Below, piece by piece: positions 1-8,454 of a stretch of DNA of 51,806 nt. The DNA is from Streptomyces roseochromogenus subsp. oscitans DS 12.976 (GTDB lineage: Bacteria; Actinomycetota; Actinomycetes; Streptomycetales; Streptomycetaceae), in the NCBI RefSeq assembly GCF_000497445.1, contig NZ_CM002285.1:71123-122928 (forward strand), given 5' to 3'. Each line of letters begins with the position of its first letter. Position 1 is the stretch's first letter. The notes beneath the pieces are model-generated. The model was not told the DNA's origin, searched no databases, and saw only the letters and a program-made list of their open reading frames with translations. A program made the position numbers and the translations under genes.

Positions 1-164
1 GGAGCAATCGCGTCGACGGCGGCGTCCCGCACCCCATCCGGCCCCGGCGCACCCCAGGTGGTGCGCAGCCGGGCACGGTCCGTAGCCTCGATCAGCTCGT
101 CGCCCAGCCGTACGTCCTCCAACAGGTACGCGTCGTCCGCGGCGGCCGTGGGAAGGTCGGTCAC
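1..164 (-). CDS. Partial unknown ORF running off the left edge
   Basis: An open frame begins with GTG at 164 and continues to the window edge (about 54 codons seen). It starts with VTDLPTAAADDAYLLEDVRL and is rich in acidic residues and arginine. It begins 9 bp beyond the end of the acyltransferase remnant on the same strand, so it may be the next gene, or the next piece, of the same polyketide locus. I do not recognise the family from this much sequence. Confidence 0.4.
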   Translation of the reverse strand, partial: MTDLPTAAADDAYLLEDVRLGDELIEATDRARLRTTWGAPGPDGVRDAAVDAIA

Positions 165-172
165 GCGAGCAG

Positions 173-930
173 CTAGGCGGCGGCCGGCAGGGGGGTGACG
201 CCGCGGAACGAGACGTCACCCCAGTCGCCGACCGGACGCTCCCGAGTGGTCTCGCGGGTCGCCGCGGGTGCGACGGCCGCGGCCTCCTCACGGTAGTGCT
301 CGGTGTCCCAGGCGTAGAGCGGCAGCGGCAGACGGCGCCCTGGTACCAACGGCGTCAGTCGAGGCGCGCTCCGTGCGTGAACAGCCGACTGGCAGCGCGG
401 GCCATGCGGGCCGCCTCGGACTGGTGGCGGCGCAGCGAGGCGGCGGTACGGGCCGTGGCTCCGGCCACGGTCAGCGTCTCCTCGATGGCGGCGGTCAGCA
501 CGGGGTGCGGGCTGATCTCCAAGGAGACGTGGTCGCCGACCGCGGCCATGGCAGCGGCGGACTCGGCGAACCGCACCGGGCGGCGCAGATTGTCCATCCA
601 GCAGCAGGCGTCCAGTTCCGGGCCCGTGAGCGGGGCGCAGCACACGGTGCATAACATGCCGACCGCGGGCGGGCCCGGACGGATCTCGCCGAGTGCCGCC
701 GTCAGTTCGGGGCGCAGCAGGTCCACGTCCCGGGAGTGGGAGGCGACGTCGACGCTCACGGGGCGGCAGAAGACTCCGCGCTCGGTGAGCTCGGCCTCGA
801 TGGCGCGCAGGGTATTGAGGTCGCCGGCCAGGACGCTGGAGGAGGGCGAGTTGACGACGGCGAGGGACACCCGGCCCCTCTTTGCCCTCGGCGAGCTCGC
901 GCGCCGGGCCGACCGCAAGCTCCACGACGA
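173..930 (-). pseudogene. Type I polyketide synthase acyltransferase (AT) domain remnant
   Basis: Read in three frames, the minus strand gives the second half of a PKS AT domain: GRVSLAVVNSPSSSVLAGD, then the specificity motif VASHS, then ISPHPVLTAAIEETL, and after a frame change near 355 the post-AT linker LPLPLYAWDTEHYREE. Another frame change lies near 868. The N-terminal AT half with the GHSxG nucleophile and the ketosynthase are missing; upstream of about 930 the sequence is unrelated. In AT domains the VASH-type motif sits where HAFH marks malonyl and YASH methylmalonyl loading, so substrate choice is not clear. The frame stops at 173 without an ACP. This is a dead fragment of a polyketide locus that may continue to the left. 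Confidence 0.75.
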
Positions 931-1091
931 GCGATCAGCGACAGTCGTTGGGCCAGTCGCCCGAGAACCGGTCACAAGCGCGGTCTAGGTCTCAAGTGGC
1001 CTTGATGTCCGCGTGGTCGACCGCTCCAGCACCGTCAGCTGAGGCCACTCGTGCTGCCACCACGCCGCCTTGGCCTCATGCGGAATGCCGG

Positions 1092-1481
1092 TCAGCTGAG
1101 GTAGTCCGCGCACCCCTCGTCGTCGAGTTCGAACGGGCCCTCAGGGATGATGCAGAACTCATTGCCCTCAGGGTCCGCCATCACCAGGAACCCGCCGTCG
1201 GCGTACTGCTCCAGCCTGCGTCCGCCGAGCGTCTCAACCCGCTGCTGCTCGGCGGCGGGGTCGGGTGAGCTGACGTCGAAGTGCATTCGGTTCTTGCCCG
1301 ACTTGGGTCCGGCGGCCTGCTGGAAGCCCAGACCCAGGTCGTTCTCTCGGCGCAGCCATACGTAGGGGCCCATACGGCCTACGATCGGCCTCCCGAGCAG
1401 TTCAGACCAGAACGTGGCAAGCCGCTCCGGGTCGCCGGCATCGACGATGAGGGCATTGATCCGCATAGATGAGTCCGCCAT
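1092..1481 (-). CDS. VOC/glyoxalase-like domain protein
   Basis: An intact 129-residue protein of the vicinal oxygen chelate superfamily. It begins MADSSMRINALIVDAGDPER, has the strand-helix pattern AxFWSELLGRPIVGRMGPYVWL, a middle NRMHFDVSS strand and the closing MADPEGNEFCIIPEG. The spacing NRMHFDV...GNEFC is typical of the small Streptomyces glyoxalase-like (Glyoxalase_6 type) proteins, whose substrates are mostly unknown. GAGAGG lies about 8 bp upstream of the ATG at 1481. It stands alone between degraded genes, so context gives no substrate. Confidence 0.85.
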   Translation of the reverse strand: MADSSMRINALIVDAGDPERLATFWSELLGRPIVGRMGPYVWLRRENDLGLGFQQAAGPKSGKNRMHFDVSSPDPAAEQQRVETLGGRRLEQYADGGFLVMADPEGNEFCIIPEGPFELDDEGCADYLS

Positions 1482-1940
1482 GCCCTGATCCTCTCAAGGT
1501 TGCACAAGGCCGCTCAGCAGCGGGCTCCGGCCAGGGAGAACGACCTATAGACCACGAGGTTGCACTGGAGTACTGGCAGCCCGGAGAAGGCGAGCAGCCG
1601 GACCGGCATCAAGATCGATCTCGGCGCCAACGACGGCTCCGTTCATCCCCGGCGCCGGTCGTCGTCACACACCCGGACACGTCGCCACACACCCGGACAC
1701 GCCGATGAGGGGTTCTCGGAACTCGAAACATTCTGGACCCGCCTGATCAACATCTGTCGCCCGAACTCGGTATCAACCGTTCTCGCCCCACCCCGACGAA
1801 GCCACCCAGGCAATAGGGGCTGACTTGGATGCCCGTGCGGCCGAGCGCGCCATACTTCATCACTGTCCTTCAGCGCCGGCTTTCGATGCGGACCTGCACA
1901 CTCGCTCGCGGCTGGATTGATCACCCCGGGGGCTTGTCGG
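1482..1940. other. Gene-poor stretch with a 20-bp tandem duplication
   Basis: No convincing coding sequence in either strand. The only structure seen is a tandem repeat of 20 bp at 1661-1680 and 1681-1700 that differs at one base (GTCGTCACAC versus GTCGCCACAC, each followed by ACCCGGACAC). Confidence 0.6.
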
Positions 1941-2252
1941 CTACTTCGATTCGGCCGTGCCCGTGGGGATCGACATGGCCTGGAGGGCGGCGACCGCGCC
2001 GGGCCAGGCGATGTCGCCGGGGTAGAGCGCGGAGAGCAGGTAGGCCCAGATGAGGGCGCGTAGCGCAGCGACGCGTTCGGGGTACTCGTCGGTCGTCTCC
2101 TTGCCGTCGTACGTGGCGACGCCGCCGAGGGAGTGTGTGGCTCCCAGAAGCGTCAGGAGGCTCTTGGAACCGGGGCTGAGGCAGTAGGCGTCAGCGCGCC
2201 AGTCCGTGCGCTCGGAGAACACGGGCGGCCGCCGCACCCTGCAGGCGGCCAT
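1941..2252 (-). pseudogene. C-terminal fragment of a secreted alpha/beta hydrolase (chlorophyllase/dienelactone-hydrolase-like)
   Basis: The frame reads PVFSERTDWRADAYCLSPG, then LLTLLGATHSLGGVATYDG, then ERVAALRALIWAYLLSALYPGD. This is the end of an alpha/beta hydrolase of the kind often annotated as a chlorophyllase-like or acetyl-xylan-esterase-like protein in Streptomyces; the His of GATHSLGG would be the catalytic histidine. The first ten codons do not fit the family and no nucleophile elbow precedes them, so about two thirds of the N-terminus is gone. Family assignment is from memory of the C-terminal pattern and is moderate. Confidence 0.55.
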
Positions 2253-2728
2253 TGCCGCGTATCAGGAGGCAGACCAAGCGCTGCTCGCGCCGCTCAGCGC
2301 GCAAGTCCGCAGCGCACCTCCGCGAGGCACTGGCGAGCGTCGTCAGCCACTCGCGCCAACACCGCGAATAGCAGGCTGATCGGCCTTGCTCGCCGGACTA
2401 CACCCACACCACGAACAGCAGCTCGTCGCCGGCGAGCGCGCGGGGCCAGAACCGTGTCACGACCTCGTTCAAGCACCGGGCATAGCTCAATCCTGCCGTG
2501 ATGGCGGCTCTGCTCGCCGCCCAGCGAGCGAGCCAGGTCCGCGACGACCTCACAGTCCGCAACGACCCACCCTGGAACAGGCCGTCGCCATGACTGCGAT
2601 CTGCGGCTCTGTTGAGCGATGCTGAAGATGAGATGTTCATGAAGGCGACATTCTGGTTGTCGACGGGGCGAGGTGAAATGACACCGGCGGCCGCCGGGAT
2701 CGTCGTGAACGTGGTGTCGGTTTCGTCG
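2253..2728. other. Unassigned stretch
   Basis: A plus-strand frame around 2240-2360 reads as a short helical stretch (LQAAIAAYQEADQALLAPL, then in a second frame HLREALASVVSHSRQHRE) that could be the end of a small lost gene. Nothing else is recognisable. Confidence 0.35.
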
Positions 2729-3030
2729 TCACTCTGTCGCGTGCGTCTCGGTGGTGGCGACGCGGGTGGAGGACTCGTCGACGATGCCCTTCTCCTCGGT
2801 GAAGGCGGCGACGAGGGACTGCCAGGCGATGTTGCGACCGAGCGAGGCAGGCCGCGGCTGGTGAGATGAATCAGGTGGACGGCGTCGTCAGAGAACAGGG
2901 TGTCCTGCCGCCCGGCGATGGTGAGGTGGTGTTCGATATAGCTGGCGGTCTTCTCCTTGGCCAATGCACGGCATCGATAGCTGATCGCGATCCACTGGTC
3001 GAGGGCCGACGGAACGCCGCGTAGAGGGCT
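2729..3030 (-). pseudogene. ExeA/TniB-type AAA ATPase remnant (transposition helper)
   Basis: The minus strand reads LDQWIAISYRCRALAKEKTA, SYIEHHLTIAGRQDTLFSDD, AVHLIHLTSRGLPRS and, after a frame change near 2840, IAWQSLVAAFTEEKGIVDES. This is the lid and C-terminal part of the ExeA-like AAA ATPases that accompany transposases in actinobacteria. The P-loop part is missing. A TGA at 2729 ends the second frame. It is a broken mobile-element helper gene. Confidence 0.65.
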
Positions 3031-3560
3031 TTGGCGGCGGTTCGGTGTCTCGGTCGTCACCGGGCGGTGCGTCATCGTCCACGAACAGGATCAGGTCGAT
3101 GGCGCCCGTGCGATGGAGAGCGTCCAGTGCGGCACCGAGGAGGGCGCGGCCGAGTCCATCGTCCTCGTGCGGCGGGCTTGAGACCGATCCACCACAGAAC
3201 TCCGGTGCCCTGTACGGGGGTTCCAATGGTGGCGTCGGCGAGGGTCTCCCTGTGTGTTCGGTGATGAGGAGGCGGCGAGCGCCGGGGGTGGCGGGCCCGG
3301 TGTCGCAGCGGTCGAGGTGGGGCAGCTCAGGGGCAGGGAGAGTGCGGCGGTGCATGTAGCGCCACAGGTCGGTTCCGGCGCACCCGACAGCCCTGAGAGC
3401 GGCGTGGGTGGCGGGGCGGTGGCGTACGAGGAGAGCTTCCAGACCGAGGGTGAGAACTGTGGCGAACTGGAAGGCGTCCAGGGGCCGGGGGCCATCTCCG
3501 TGTCGGCGTGGCCGAGCAGGGCACGGGCCACGATCTCGTCCTCCCGGCAGCGCAGACGCA
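3031..3560 (-). pseudogene. GNAT-like acetyltransferase remnant
   Basis: In one minus frame the pieces RRLLITEHTGRPSP, APEFCGGSVSS and GLGRALLGAALDALHRTGAI followed by LILFVDDDAP look like the acetyl-CoA binding core (GxGLGRALL) and following strand of a GNAT enzyme. The upstream frame holds FQFATVLTLGLEALLVRHR, which I cannot place. Frames change repeatedly and the end runs into the ATPase remnant, so this is not a working gene. GNAT assignment is tentative. Confidence 0.4.
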
Positions 3561-4090
3561 GGATCACACCGAGGGCGCCCCCGGGGGCTCAGCGCGTAGG
3601 AGAGATGACACCGGGAACGGCTCCGGCGGCGTCGTGGCCACGGACGTGGAGGGCGGCCGAGTTCGGCCCACCATCCGGCATCCACCCCCGAGCGGCCTTC
3701 CAGGGCATCGGCGGGCATGGCGGGGGGCGTGGTGGCGCGCTGGCCGGACAGCCGGTCGGCGTTGGCCAGGTCCAAGAACGCCACCTGATCGGTCGGGCAT
3801 AGCGGCCCAGGCCAACGCCGAGTACGGGGCTCGCGTACACAACCATCGCGCGGTACTCCTCATCAATGTCCAGAAAGCCGGCAGTGGGCCACAGGGAGAC
3901 ACACCCAGGGGCCTTCCTGAGGCTGTGTCGAGCGAGGTCAGGCCGGTAAGGGCGGCGCCGTGCTCCCCCGGCAGCCACTTCTCAACGGCGGCCACGGCAA
4001 ACAGAACGGACGGGTCTCGCTCGCGGGCAAGGTGACCGGGATCGATCAGTCCGAAGCCGCGGCCACTGAAACTGCGCGATGCCCACTGCG
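3561..4090 (-). pseudogene. Degraded unknown gene
   Basis: Coding-like segments lie in different minus frames: ARERDPSVLFAVAAVEKWLP, GEHGAALTGLTSLDTAS, then GFLDIDEEYRAMVVYASPVL and VAFLDLANADRLSGQ-like sequence. Together they suggest one gene broken by two or more indels. I do not recognise the family; it may be part of the same ancestral gene as the GNAT-like piece downstream. Confidence 0.35.
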
Positions 4091-4406
4091 GACCAGATCT
4101 CAGAAACTTCGGCAGTGGGCTCAGGATTGGGTCAGCGACCTCGAGCAACGGCTGAGCACGGGCATGGACAACGATGGGTGACTCACGCAGGGGCACATCG
4201 TCTGGAGGGGCTTCGACCGTCGCACGCAGGCTCTTGATGAGCGGAAATCGTCCGGCGTGCCCAGAGCCTGAGCGGGGCCGTCAGCACGTTCACCTACGGG
4301 CCGCCGGGAATGCCCTGGTTCGGCAGGCGAGTTGGGTGCCGCCGCTCGACTTCGGTTAGTCTTCGGCGCTCAGCACAGATCATTTCCATGATTTCGGGGG
4401 AATTCC

Positions 4407-4772
4407 TTGGCCACCCTGCCGCCGCTCGACGTGTCCCAGCCGGACCGCCGCAAAGTCATCCGAAATAGGATCATCCTTGGACTCTTCGTCGTGTCCATCG
4501 GCGCCTCCATCGCGGTCAACGGTTTCAGCAGAGGCCCAGGTGACGCCGACAGCGTGCAGGCGGGCGACTGCTTCGAGAACACCGGCACCGAGAAGGATCC
4601 CCACATCAAGAAGCACGACTGTGGTGACGCCCACGCCGCCTACAAAGTGCTGAAGCGGTTCAAGAACGCCGTCACCGACATCTCCTGCTGGGATGTGAAG
4701 GGAGCGACGGGCTCCCTCACACAGGTCGGCTCGACGAGTTACGTCGTATGCTTCAAGGAGAACACCCACTGA
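4407..4772 (+). CDS. LppU/SCO3897-like membrane-anchored small protein
   Basis: A 121-residue protein starting at TTG (4407) after a GGGGG Shine-Dalgarno run. Residues 21-40 (IRNRIILGLFVVSIGASIAV) form one transmembrane or signal-anchor helix; the rest is extracytoplasmic. The outer domain has four cysteines in the pattern QAGDCFE...KHDCGDAHAAYKVLKR...ISCWDV...SYVVCFKE, the pattern of Streptomyces proteins named LppU/SCO3897. Their function is unknown; the cysteines probably form disulfides. Stop codon and the next gene are 3 bp apart, suggesting one transcript. Confidence 0.75.
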   Translation: MATLPPLDVSQPDRRKVIRNRIILGLFVVSIGASIAVNGFSRGPGDADSVQAGDCFENTGTEKDPHIKKHDCGDAHAAYKVLKRFKNAVTDISCWDVKGATGSLTQVGSTSYVVCFKENTH

Positions 4773-4775
4773 CAT

Positions 4776-5136
4776 GTGAACGAACGACATCCGCTGTCCC
4801 GTCTCGACATACTGCGTTTCGCCCGCCGTGTCATGGCGCAGCAGGCCATAACACAACTGGCCCTGATCGCCCGGCGGATCGCAGACGAGGAACAACGGGA
4901 CGCGGGGCGACAAGCCGCTGAGGCTCGCCAGGCCACGGCGGCGCAATGGCCGATCCAGTACGACCTCAACCTGGCCAACACGGACGCTGTGCACATCGGT
5001 GACTGCTGGGCGGCGGCAAAGAGCGGTCAGATGCCGGCCGGTGACCCGCGAGCAGGCGGTGAAGACGCTCCGGCAGCAGGTGCCAGGGTGTACGCACTGC
5101 TGCCGCCCGGACACCGAGCTGGGCCTCCCCGGCTGA
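4776..5136 (+). pseudogene. DUF6233 family protein, frameshifted
   Basis: Starts with GTG at 4776, 3 bp after the preceding gene. The first frame gives LRFARRVMAQQAITQLALIA, many Arg/Glu/Ala residues (helical), then VHIGDCWAAAKSG. After a one-base frame change near 5030 the second frame gives CRPVTREQAVKTLRQQVPGC, THCCRPDTELGLPG and a stop at 5134. The ending CTHC-RPDTELG and the internal H[IV]GDC are hallmarks of the DUF6233 proteins that are abundant in Streptomyces, with unknown function. Without the shift the protein would be about 119 residues. The shift could be a sequencing error because the rest is well preserved. Confidence 0.7.
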
Positions 5137-5251
5137 GGGCTGTCCCGTAACTGATCTTTGGCATGAGGGTGGTTGGTCAGGACTGGATCCTGGGGACCAC
5201 CGGTGGGCTCCGCCGCCAGGTGCGGCAGACTCCCACTGCTATGGTGCGCCG

Positions 5252-5680
5252 GTGTCAGAGATCAAGAAGTTCCAAGTCACCTTTGACTGCGCAGAACCTG
5301 AGCGCCTCGCTCGTTTCTGGTGCGAGGTGTTGGGGTACGTCGTGCCGCCGCCACCGGAGGGGTTTGCCACTTGGGAGGATTTCAAGCGCTCGCAGCCACC
5401 TGAGCAGCGGGATTCATGGTTCGCCTGCAGTGATCCCTCAGGTGTGGGCCCGCGACTGTACTTCCAGCGCGTCCCCGAAGGGAAGGCCGCCAAGAACCGG
5501 CTGCATCTTGATGTGCGGGTCGGCACCGGGCTCGTGGGCAAAGAGCGCCTCGCCGCACTTGAGGCCGAATGCGCACGGTTGGTCCCGCTCGGCGCGGTAC
5601 ACGTGCGAACGCTGTATGACGGCAATGATTCGTGCATCCCGATGCTGGACATCGAGGGCAACGAGTTCTGTATCGACTGA
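5252..5680 (+). CDS. VOC/glyoxalase-like domain protein
   Basis: Intact 142-residue protein with GTG start. It opens VSEIKKFQVTFDCAEPERLA, continues RFWCEVLGYVVPPPP, and carries the NRLHLDVRVGTG strand and a C-terminal MLDIEGNEFCID. This is the larger version of the Streptomyces glyoxalase-like VOC proteins with an insert (ATWEDFKRSQPPEQRDSW). It is paralogous in fold to the protein at 1092-1481 but clearly distinct in sequence. A strong hairpin follows the stop codon. Enzymatic substrate unknown. Confidence 0.85.
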   Translation: MSEIKKFQVTFDCAEPERLARFWCEVLGYVVPPPPEGFATWEDFKRSQPPEQRDSWFACSDPSGVGPRLYFQRVPEGKAAKNRLHLDVRVGTGLVGKERLAALEAECARLVPLGAVHVRTLYDGNDSCIPMLDIEGNEFCID

Positions 5681-5692
5681 GCATTCTCCGAG

Positions 5693-5721
5693 CCGAAGAG
5701 GCGGGGAGCCGCCTCCTTCGG
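5693..5721 (+). terminator. Hairpin terminator after the VOC gene
   Basis: CCGAAGAGGCGG and CCGCCTCCTTCGG pair through 12 bases with one bulged base around a 4-nt loop. It begins 12 bp after the stop codon. There is no U-run, as usual in Streptomyces. Confidence 0.7.
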
Positions 5722-5749
5722 ACCTCTCTGGTCCCGTATGGGGCAGGAG

Positions 5750-6240
5750 TTATGCCGTGAGGGCGGGGTTGTGCAGCCGGGCGATGCCGAGCATGGCGGT
5801 GTGAACGCCGTCGCCCTTCAGACGGCAGTCGCGAAGGATCTTCCAGGCCTTCATCCGCGCGAAGACGTGCTCGACGCGGGCCCAGACCTTGCGGTGGGAG
5901 GTGTTGTCCTCGTCCTTCCAAGCTGGCAGTTCGGTCCGGCCGCGTTCACGGCGGTGCGGGATGAGCAGGCCGGTGCCCCGATAGCCGCCGTCCGCGATGA
6001 CCGTGACCCGGCCGACGGCGACCTTCGCACCGGAAAGTTCCCACGCCTTGCAATCGTTGCGGTTGCCCGTGACCGGCCTGCCGACGGCGGCGGCGAGTCG
6101 AGTGTCGGCGTCGATGACAACCTGGTGGTTGGTCGAGTACCGGTAGTTCTTCGGCTGCTCGGCAACCGTATGATCCCGCGTGGGGACCAGGGGTGCCGTC
6201 GACAATCAGGTGCAAATCGTGGTCACCGAAGGCACCAGCC
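5750..6240 (-). pseudogene. IS5-family (DDE_4 type) transposase, truncated and frameshifted
   Basis: The frame gives LVPTRDHTVAEQPKNYRYST, VVIDADTRLAAAVG, VTVIADGGYRGTGLLIPHR, HRKVWARVEHVFARMKAWKI and LRDCRLKGDGVHTAMLG. The DDE residues are visible: Asp in VDGT just upstream in another frame, Asp in IADGG, Glu in RVEHV. A one-base shift near 6195, in a C-run, separates VDGT from LVPTRDH. The N-terminal half is missing; sequence above about 6300 is unrelated. Non-functional IS remnant. Confidence 0.8.
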
Positions 6241-6359
6241 TGCGCCTCCAATGGGCCACCGCTGGCAAAGGCGTCGTCCCCCTGGGCTGAACCGGCCGAG
6301 CTTCGGCCGGGCCGGGCGCCCGCCATCTGCCGCCGCGGCCCGGCTCCGCCGGTACGAGG

Positions 6360-6752
6360 ACTGGCACACGGCATACACCGTCGCGGTGAGGATCGTGTTA
6401 TCGGGCCAGGCTTCATGGCCACTGTCATAGTGGGCACTCCAGCCGCGGCCGTCACCCGTCGGAGCACTGGCGTCCAGGGGCACGCGGGGGTTTTCGATCT
6501 TGGCTCCACCTCCCGGGAGGACGGTTCCCGCCCGACACCGGACTGTGCCACCGCCGTACACCACGCTGCCCCAACCTCCATTATCGGCCTGGTTTCGAAC
6601 AGTGAACGTCTTCTTGACCACCTGTGAGGCCGCCGCACGGGTACCAGGACCCGCCGTTCCGGGCGCGGCAGCCGTCGCAACCGCCGAACGCCTACGACAG
6701 CGGCCGTGGTCAAACCCACACCCACGCAAGTCCGCACAACGCGCAAACGCAT
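6360..6752 (-). pseudogene. Small secreted protein, frameshifted
   Basis: ATG at 6752 opens a signal-peptide-like sequence (MRLRVVRTCVGVGLTTAAVV). About 22 codons in, the frame changes, and the mature part reads ASQVVKKTFTVRNQADNGG, WGSVVYGGGTVRCRAGTVLP, GGGAKIENPRVPLDASAP, AWPDNTILTATVYAVCQ. The VRCxAGTVLxGGGA stretch and the ending with a strand plus YAVC resemble exported actinobacterial proteins of unknown function. The two cysteines could pair. The last residues run into IS sequence. Confidence 0.5.
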
Positions 6753-7200
6753 GAAGAGTCCTCCCCAGACCGAATGAGACAGATGCAGCGTGAGACAAGC
6801 TGCAGCACCAGCCGATGCCAGTCCCGCACGACGCCATCCGTCGCCACCGCACCCGCTCCAGTCGAAAGAGTGATCTCGACTTCGTCCGGCTCACGGCCTG
6901 CCCGTCTCGTTGACATCTCGGCGGCCGAACCCTGGTTCATACGCCGCCGACAACACGAGCCGCTCGAGCTGAGCGGATAGCGACTAATCACCGGGTGCTC
7001 AACAGGCTCCAGGAGCTGCACCCGCGACGGCCACACCACGTTGCGTGCACCCATGAGCAGCGGATCCAGGTGCGCAGGACACCACGCAAGGGACGTGTCA
7101 CACAGCCGGTCGATCTCGAAGACCGCCGCCTCGGCACACCGCTCCGGATCGTCCGGGCCGCTGACCCGGGCGTCACACGGGAAGGACTTGTCTGCAAGTT
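6753..7200 (-). other. Open frame without recognisable product
   Basis: A minus frame stays open from about 7200 to 6710 and contains CDARVSGPDDPERCAEAAVF, EIDRLCDTSLAWCPAHLDPL and VQLLEPVEHPVISRYPLSS. The composition is protein-like, with five cysteines in 60 residues, but no start codon precedes it and I do not recognise a family. It may be the end of a lost gene. Confidence 0.3.
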
Positions 7201-7489
7201 AGTCATTCACGCCCGCAGAGTGGCACCACCCGCGCCCGACCCCCCTGCCCGGCCTGCCGCCTCCCCACACGGGGCACGCACCCGTCACAGGGCACAGCAG
7301 GCTCGGCTCGCTCATCTGTACGGAGCGGAGTAGGCGCATACGACCACGTTGACCAAATCTGCCTGCGGCGAAAGGCACTTCTCGACGTCAGCGCCGCCTT
7401 TTGTCCACCTACTTCGGGCAGTTTCCCGGGAGATCCGGCCACGCGGTCGCACGCCGGACGGACGGGAAGCGGGGAGCAACGTCATGGAC
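7201..7489. other. Unassigned stretch
   Basis: I see no supportable gene, repeat or RNA here. Confidence 0.5.
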
Positions 7490-7900
7490 TCACGCGGCGG
7501 CAACTACCGGCAGCAGGCGCGCTACTTCGCGCCCAAGGCTGCGGACCTCGATCAGCTCCTGCTCCTGCTCCTGGAGGCGACGCACGGCCCACCGTACGGC
7601 AGCGCGCTGGGCGTCGCTCGGCTCGGCTAACTCATAGACCACGCGGACGAGTTGAGTAATCGAGGTCAGCAGCGGGGCGCCGTCGACGGCGCTGCGCCCG
7701 GCGGGTTCACTGCGCAGGTGGGCGAGTACCGCCCGTTGCACTCTTCCCATGCCCCGTGGCATGGCTCCAGGATTCCGTCACTTCCGCTCGGCGAGCGCGA
7801 GGCGTGTGGGCGATGGGTACAGCGGGGACAGCTGCCGTTGCGATAGCCACCCGGCTGACCAGCTCTGCAAACCTCAGCGGCCGTCCGCTGGTGGTGGGGC
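7490..7900 (-). pseudogene. Small winged-helix-like protein, broken N-terminus
   Basis: The frame to 7490 reads RGMGRVQRAVLAHLRSEPAG, ITQLVRVVYELAEPSDAQRA and AVRWAVRRLQEQELIE-like sequence (with one extra EQ). GMGRVQRxxLxxL plus RAAVRWAVRRL is a pattern I associate with small winged-helix proteins from Streptomyces phages and plasmids. The preceding region, in another frame (RFAELVSRVAIATAAVPAVP), probably belongs to the same gene, so at least one frameshift near 7770 is likely. Function not known; DNA binding is an inference. Confidence 0.4.
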
Positions 7901-8119
7901 TCAGCACATTCGGGTGAATGTTTGGTACCTGTCACTGCTGTACCGGGCCGCACCATCACTGCCCGTGACAATCCGCTCCGCATCCCGGCGCTGGCCTGGA
8001 TTCTTCCGGTTGACGTCCCACGCCTGATAGTGAATCGGGTTGCCATTGCCATCGGTTCTGGGGGACGTTCCTTCGCGATCGTCCCACGTAGCCCCAGCAA
8101 GGGCGGAGGCAGGCGGAGT
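7901..8119 (-). pseudogene. C-terminal domain of a barnase/RNase-Sa-like ribonuclease (possible toxin)
   Basis: One minus frame ending at TGA 7901 reads ALAGATWDDREGTSPRTDGN, GNPIHYQAWDVNRKNPGQRR, DAERIVTGSDGAARYSSDRY, KTFTRMC. The elements F/WxxREG...Y[RQ]xWDV...RxxxR[IL]VTGxxG...YxxDHYxTFxR are those of microbial guanyl-specific ribonucleases (N1/T1/barnase superfamily): Glu in REG-WDV region, Arg of ERIVTG, and the His of DHY (here Arg in SDRY) make up the active site. The usual catalytic His is therefore replaced. No N-terminal delivery domain is left, so this is probably the stub of a secreted or polymorphic toxin. No barstar-like immunity gene is visible nearby. Confidence 0.5.
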
Positions 8120-8185
8120 TGATGACGATGCTGGTGGCGACGTCGGCCTGTTCGGCCAGAGCCAGGCTGCTGCCGGCGGTCACTG

Positions 8186-8256
8186 ACAAATCCGCGAACG
8201 ATCACTGGATGGGTGAAGCGTTGACCTGGGGAGCAAGTGATCGTTTCAGGATTTGT
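8186..8256. repeat. Imperfect 21-bp inverted repeat upstream of the ATP-grasp gene
   Basis: Arms 8186-8206 and 8236-8256 pair except for three central bases (GCG versus TGA). They read ACAAATCC-GCG-AACGATCACT and, reverse-complemented, ACAAATCC-TGA-AACGATCACT. The 29-nt spacer holds nothing obvious. It may be two abutting IS ends or a regulatory hairpin. Confidence 0.6.
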
Positions 8257-8454
8257 GACTGTGGTGCGGTGCGTCTCTGCACTGGTGTTTTCGTGGAGCT
8301 GCGTAGCTGGAGAGGCTCCCGTGAGGGCCGAAGGGTGAAATCCCCCTCCGGCTACTCGGCGATGGTCTGCTCGACGCCGCCGCATACGCAAGACTGGTCG
8401 ACTGACCCGCTTGGCGCCGGTCCTGTGCCGAGGGGGAGAAGGGAGAAGAGACGC

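Noticed and set aside
5137..5150. GGGCTGTCCCGTAA as an IS end
   Set aside because: It resembles the ends of some Streptomyces IS5 elements, but no partner repeat was found near the IS5 remnant at 5750-6240 and an intact VOC gene lies between.
8260..8454. A precursor peptide gene before the RimK-like ligase
   Set aside because: Short frames exist, but none has a ribosome binding site and a plausible core sequence; the open frame upstream of 8455 looks non-coding.
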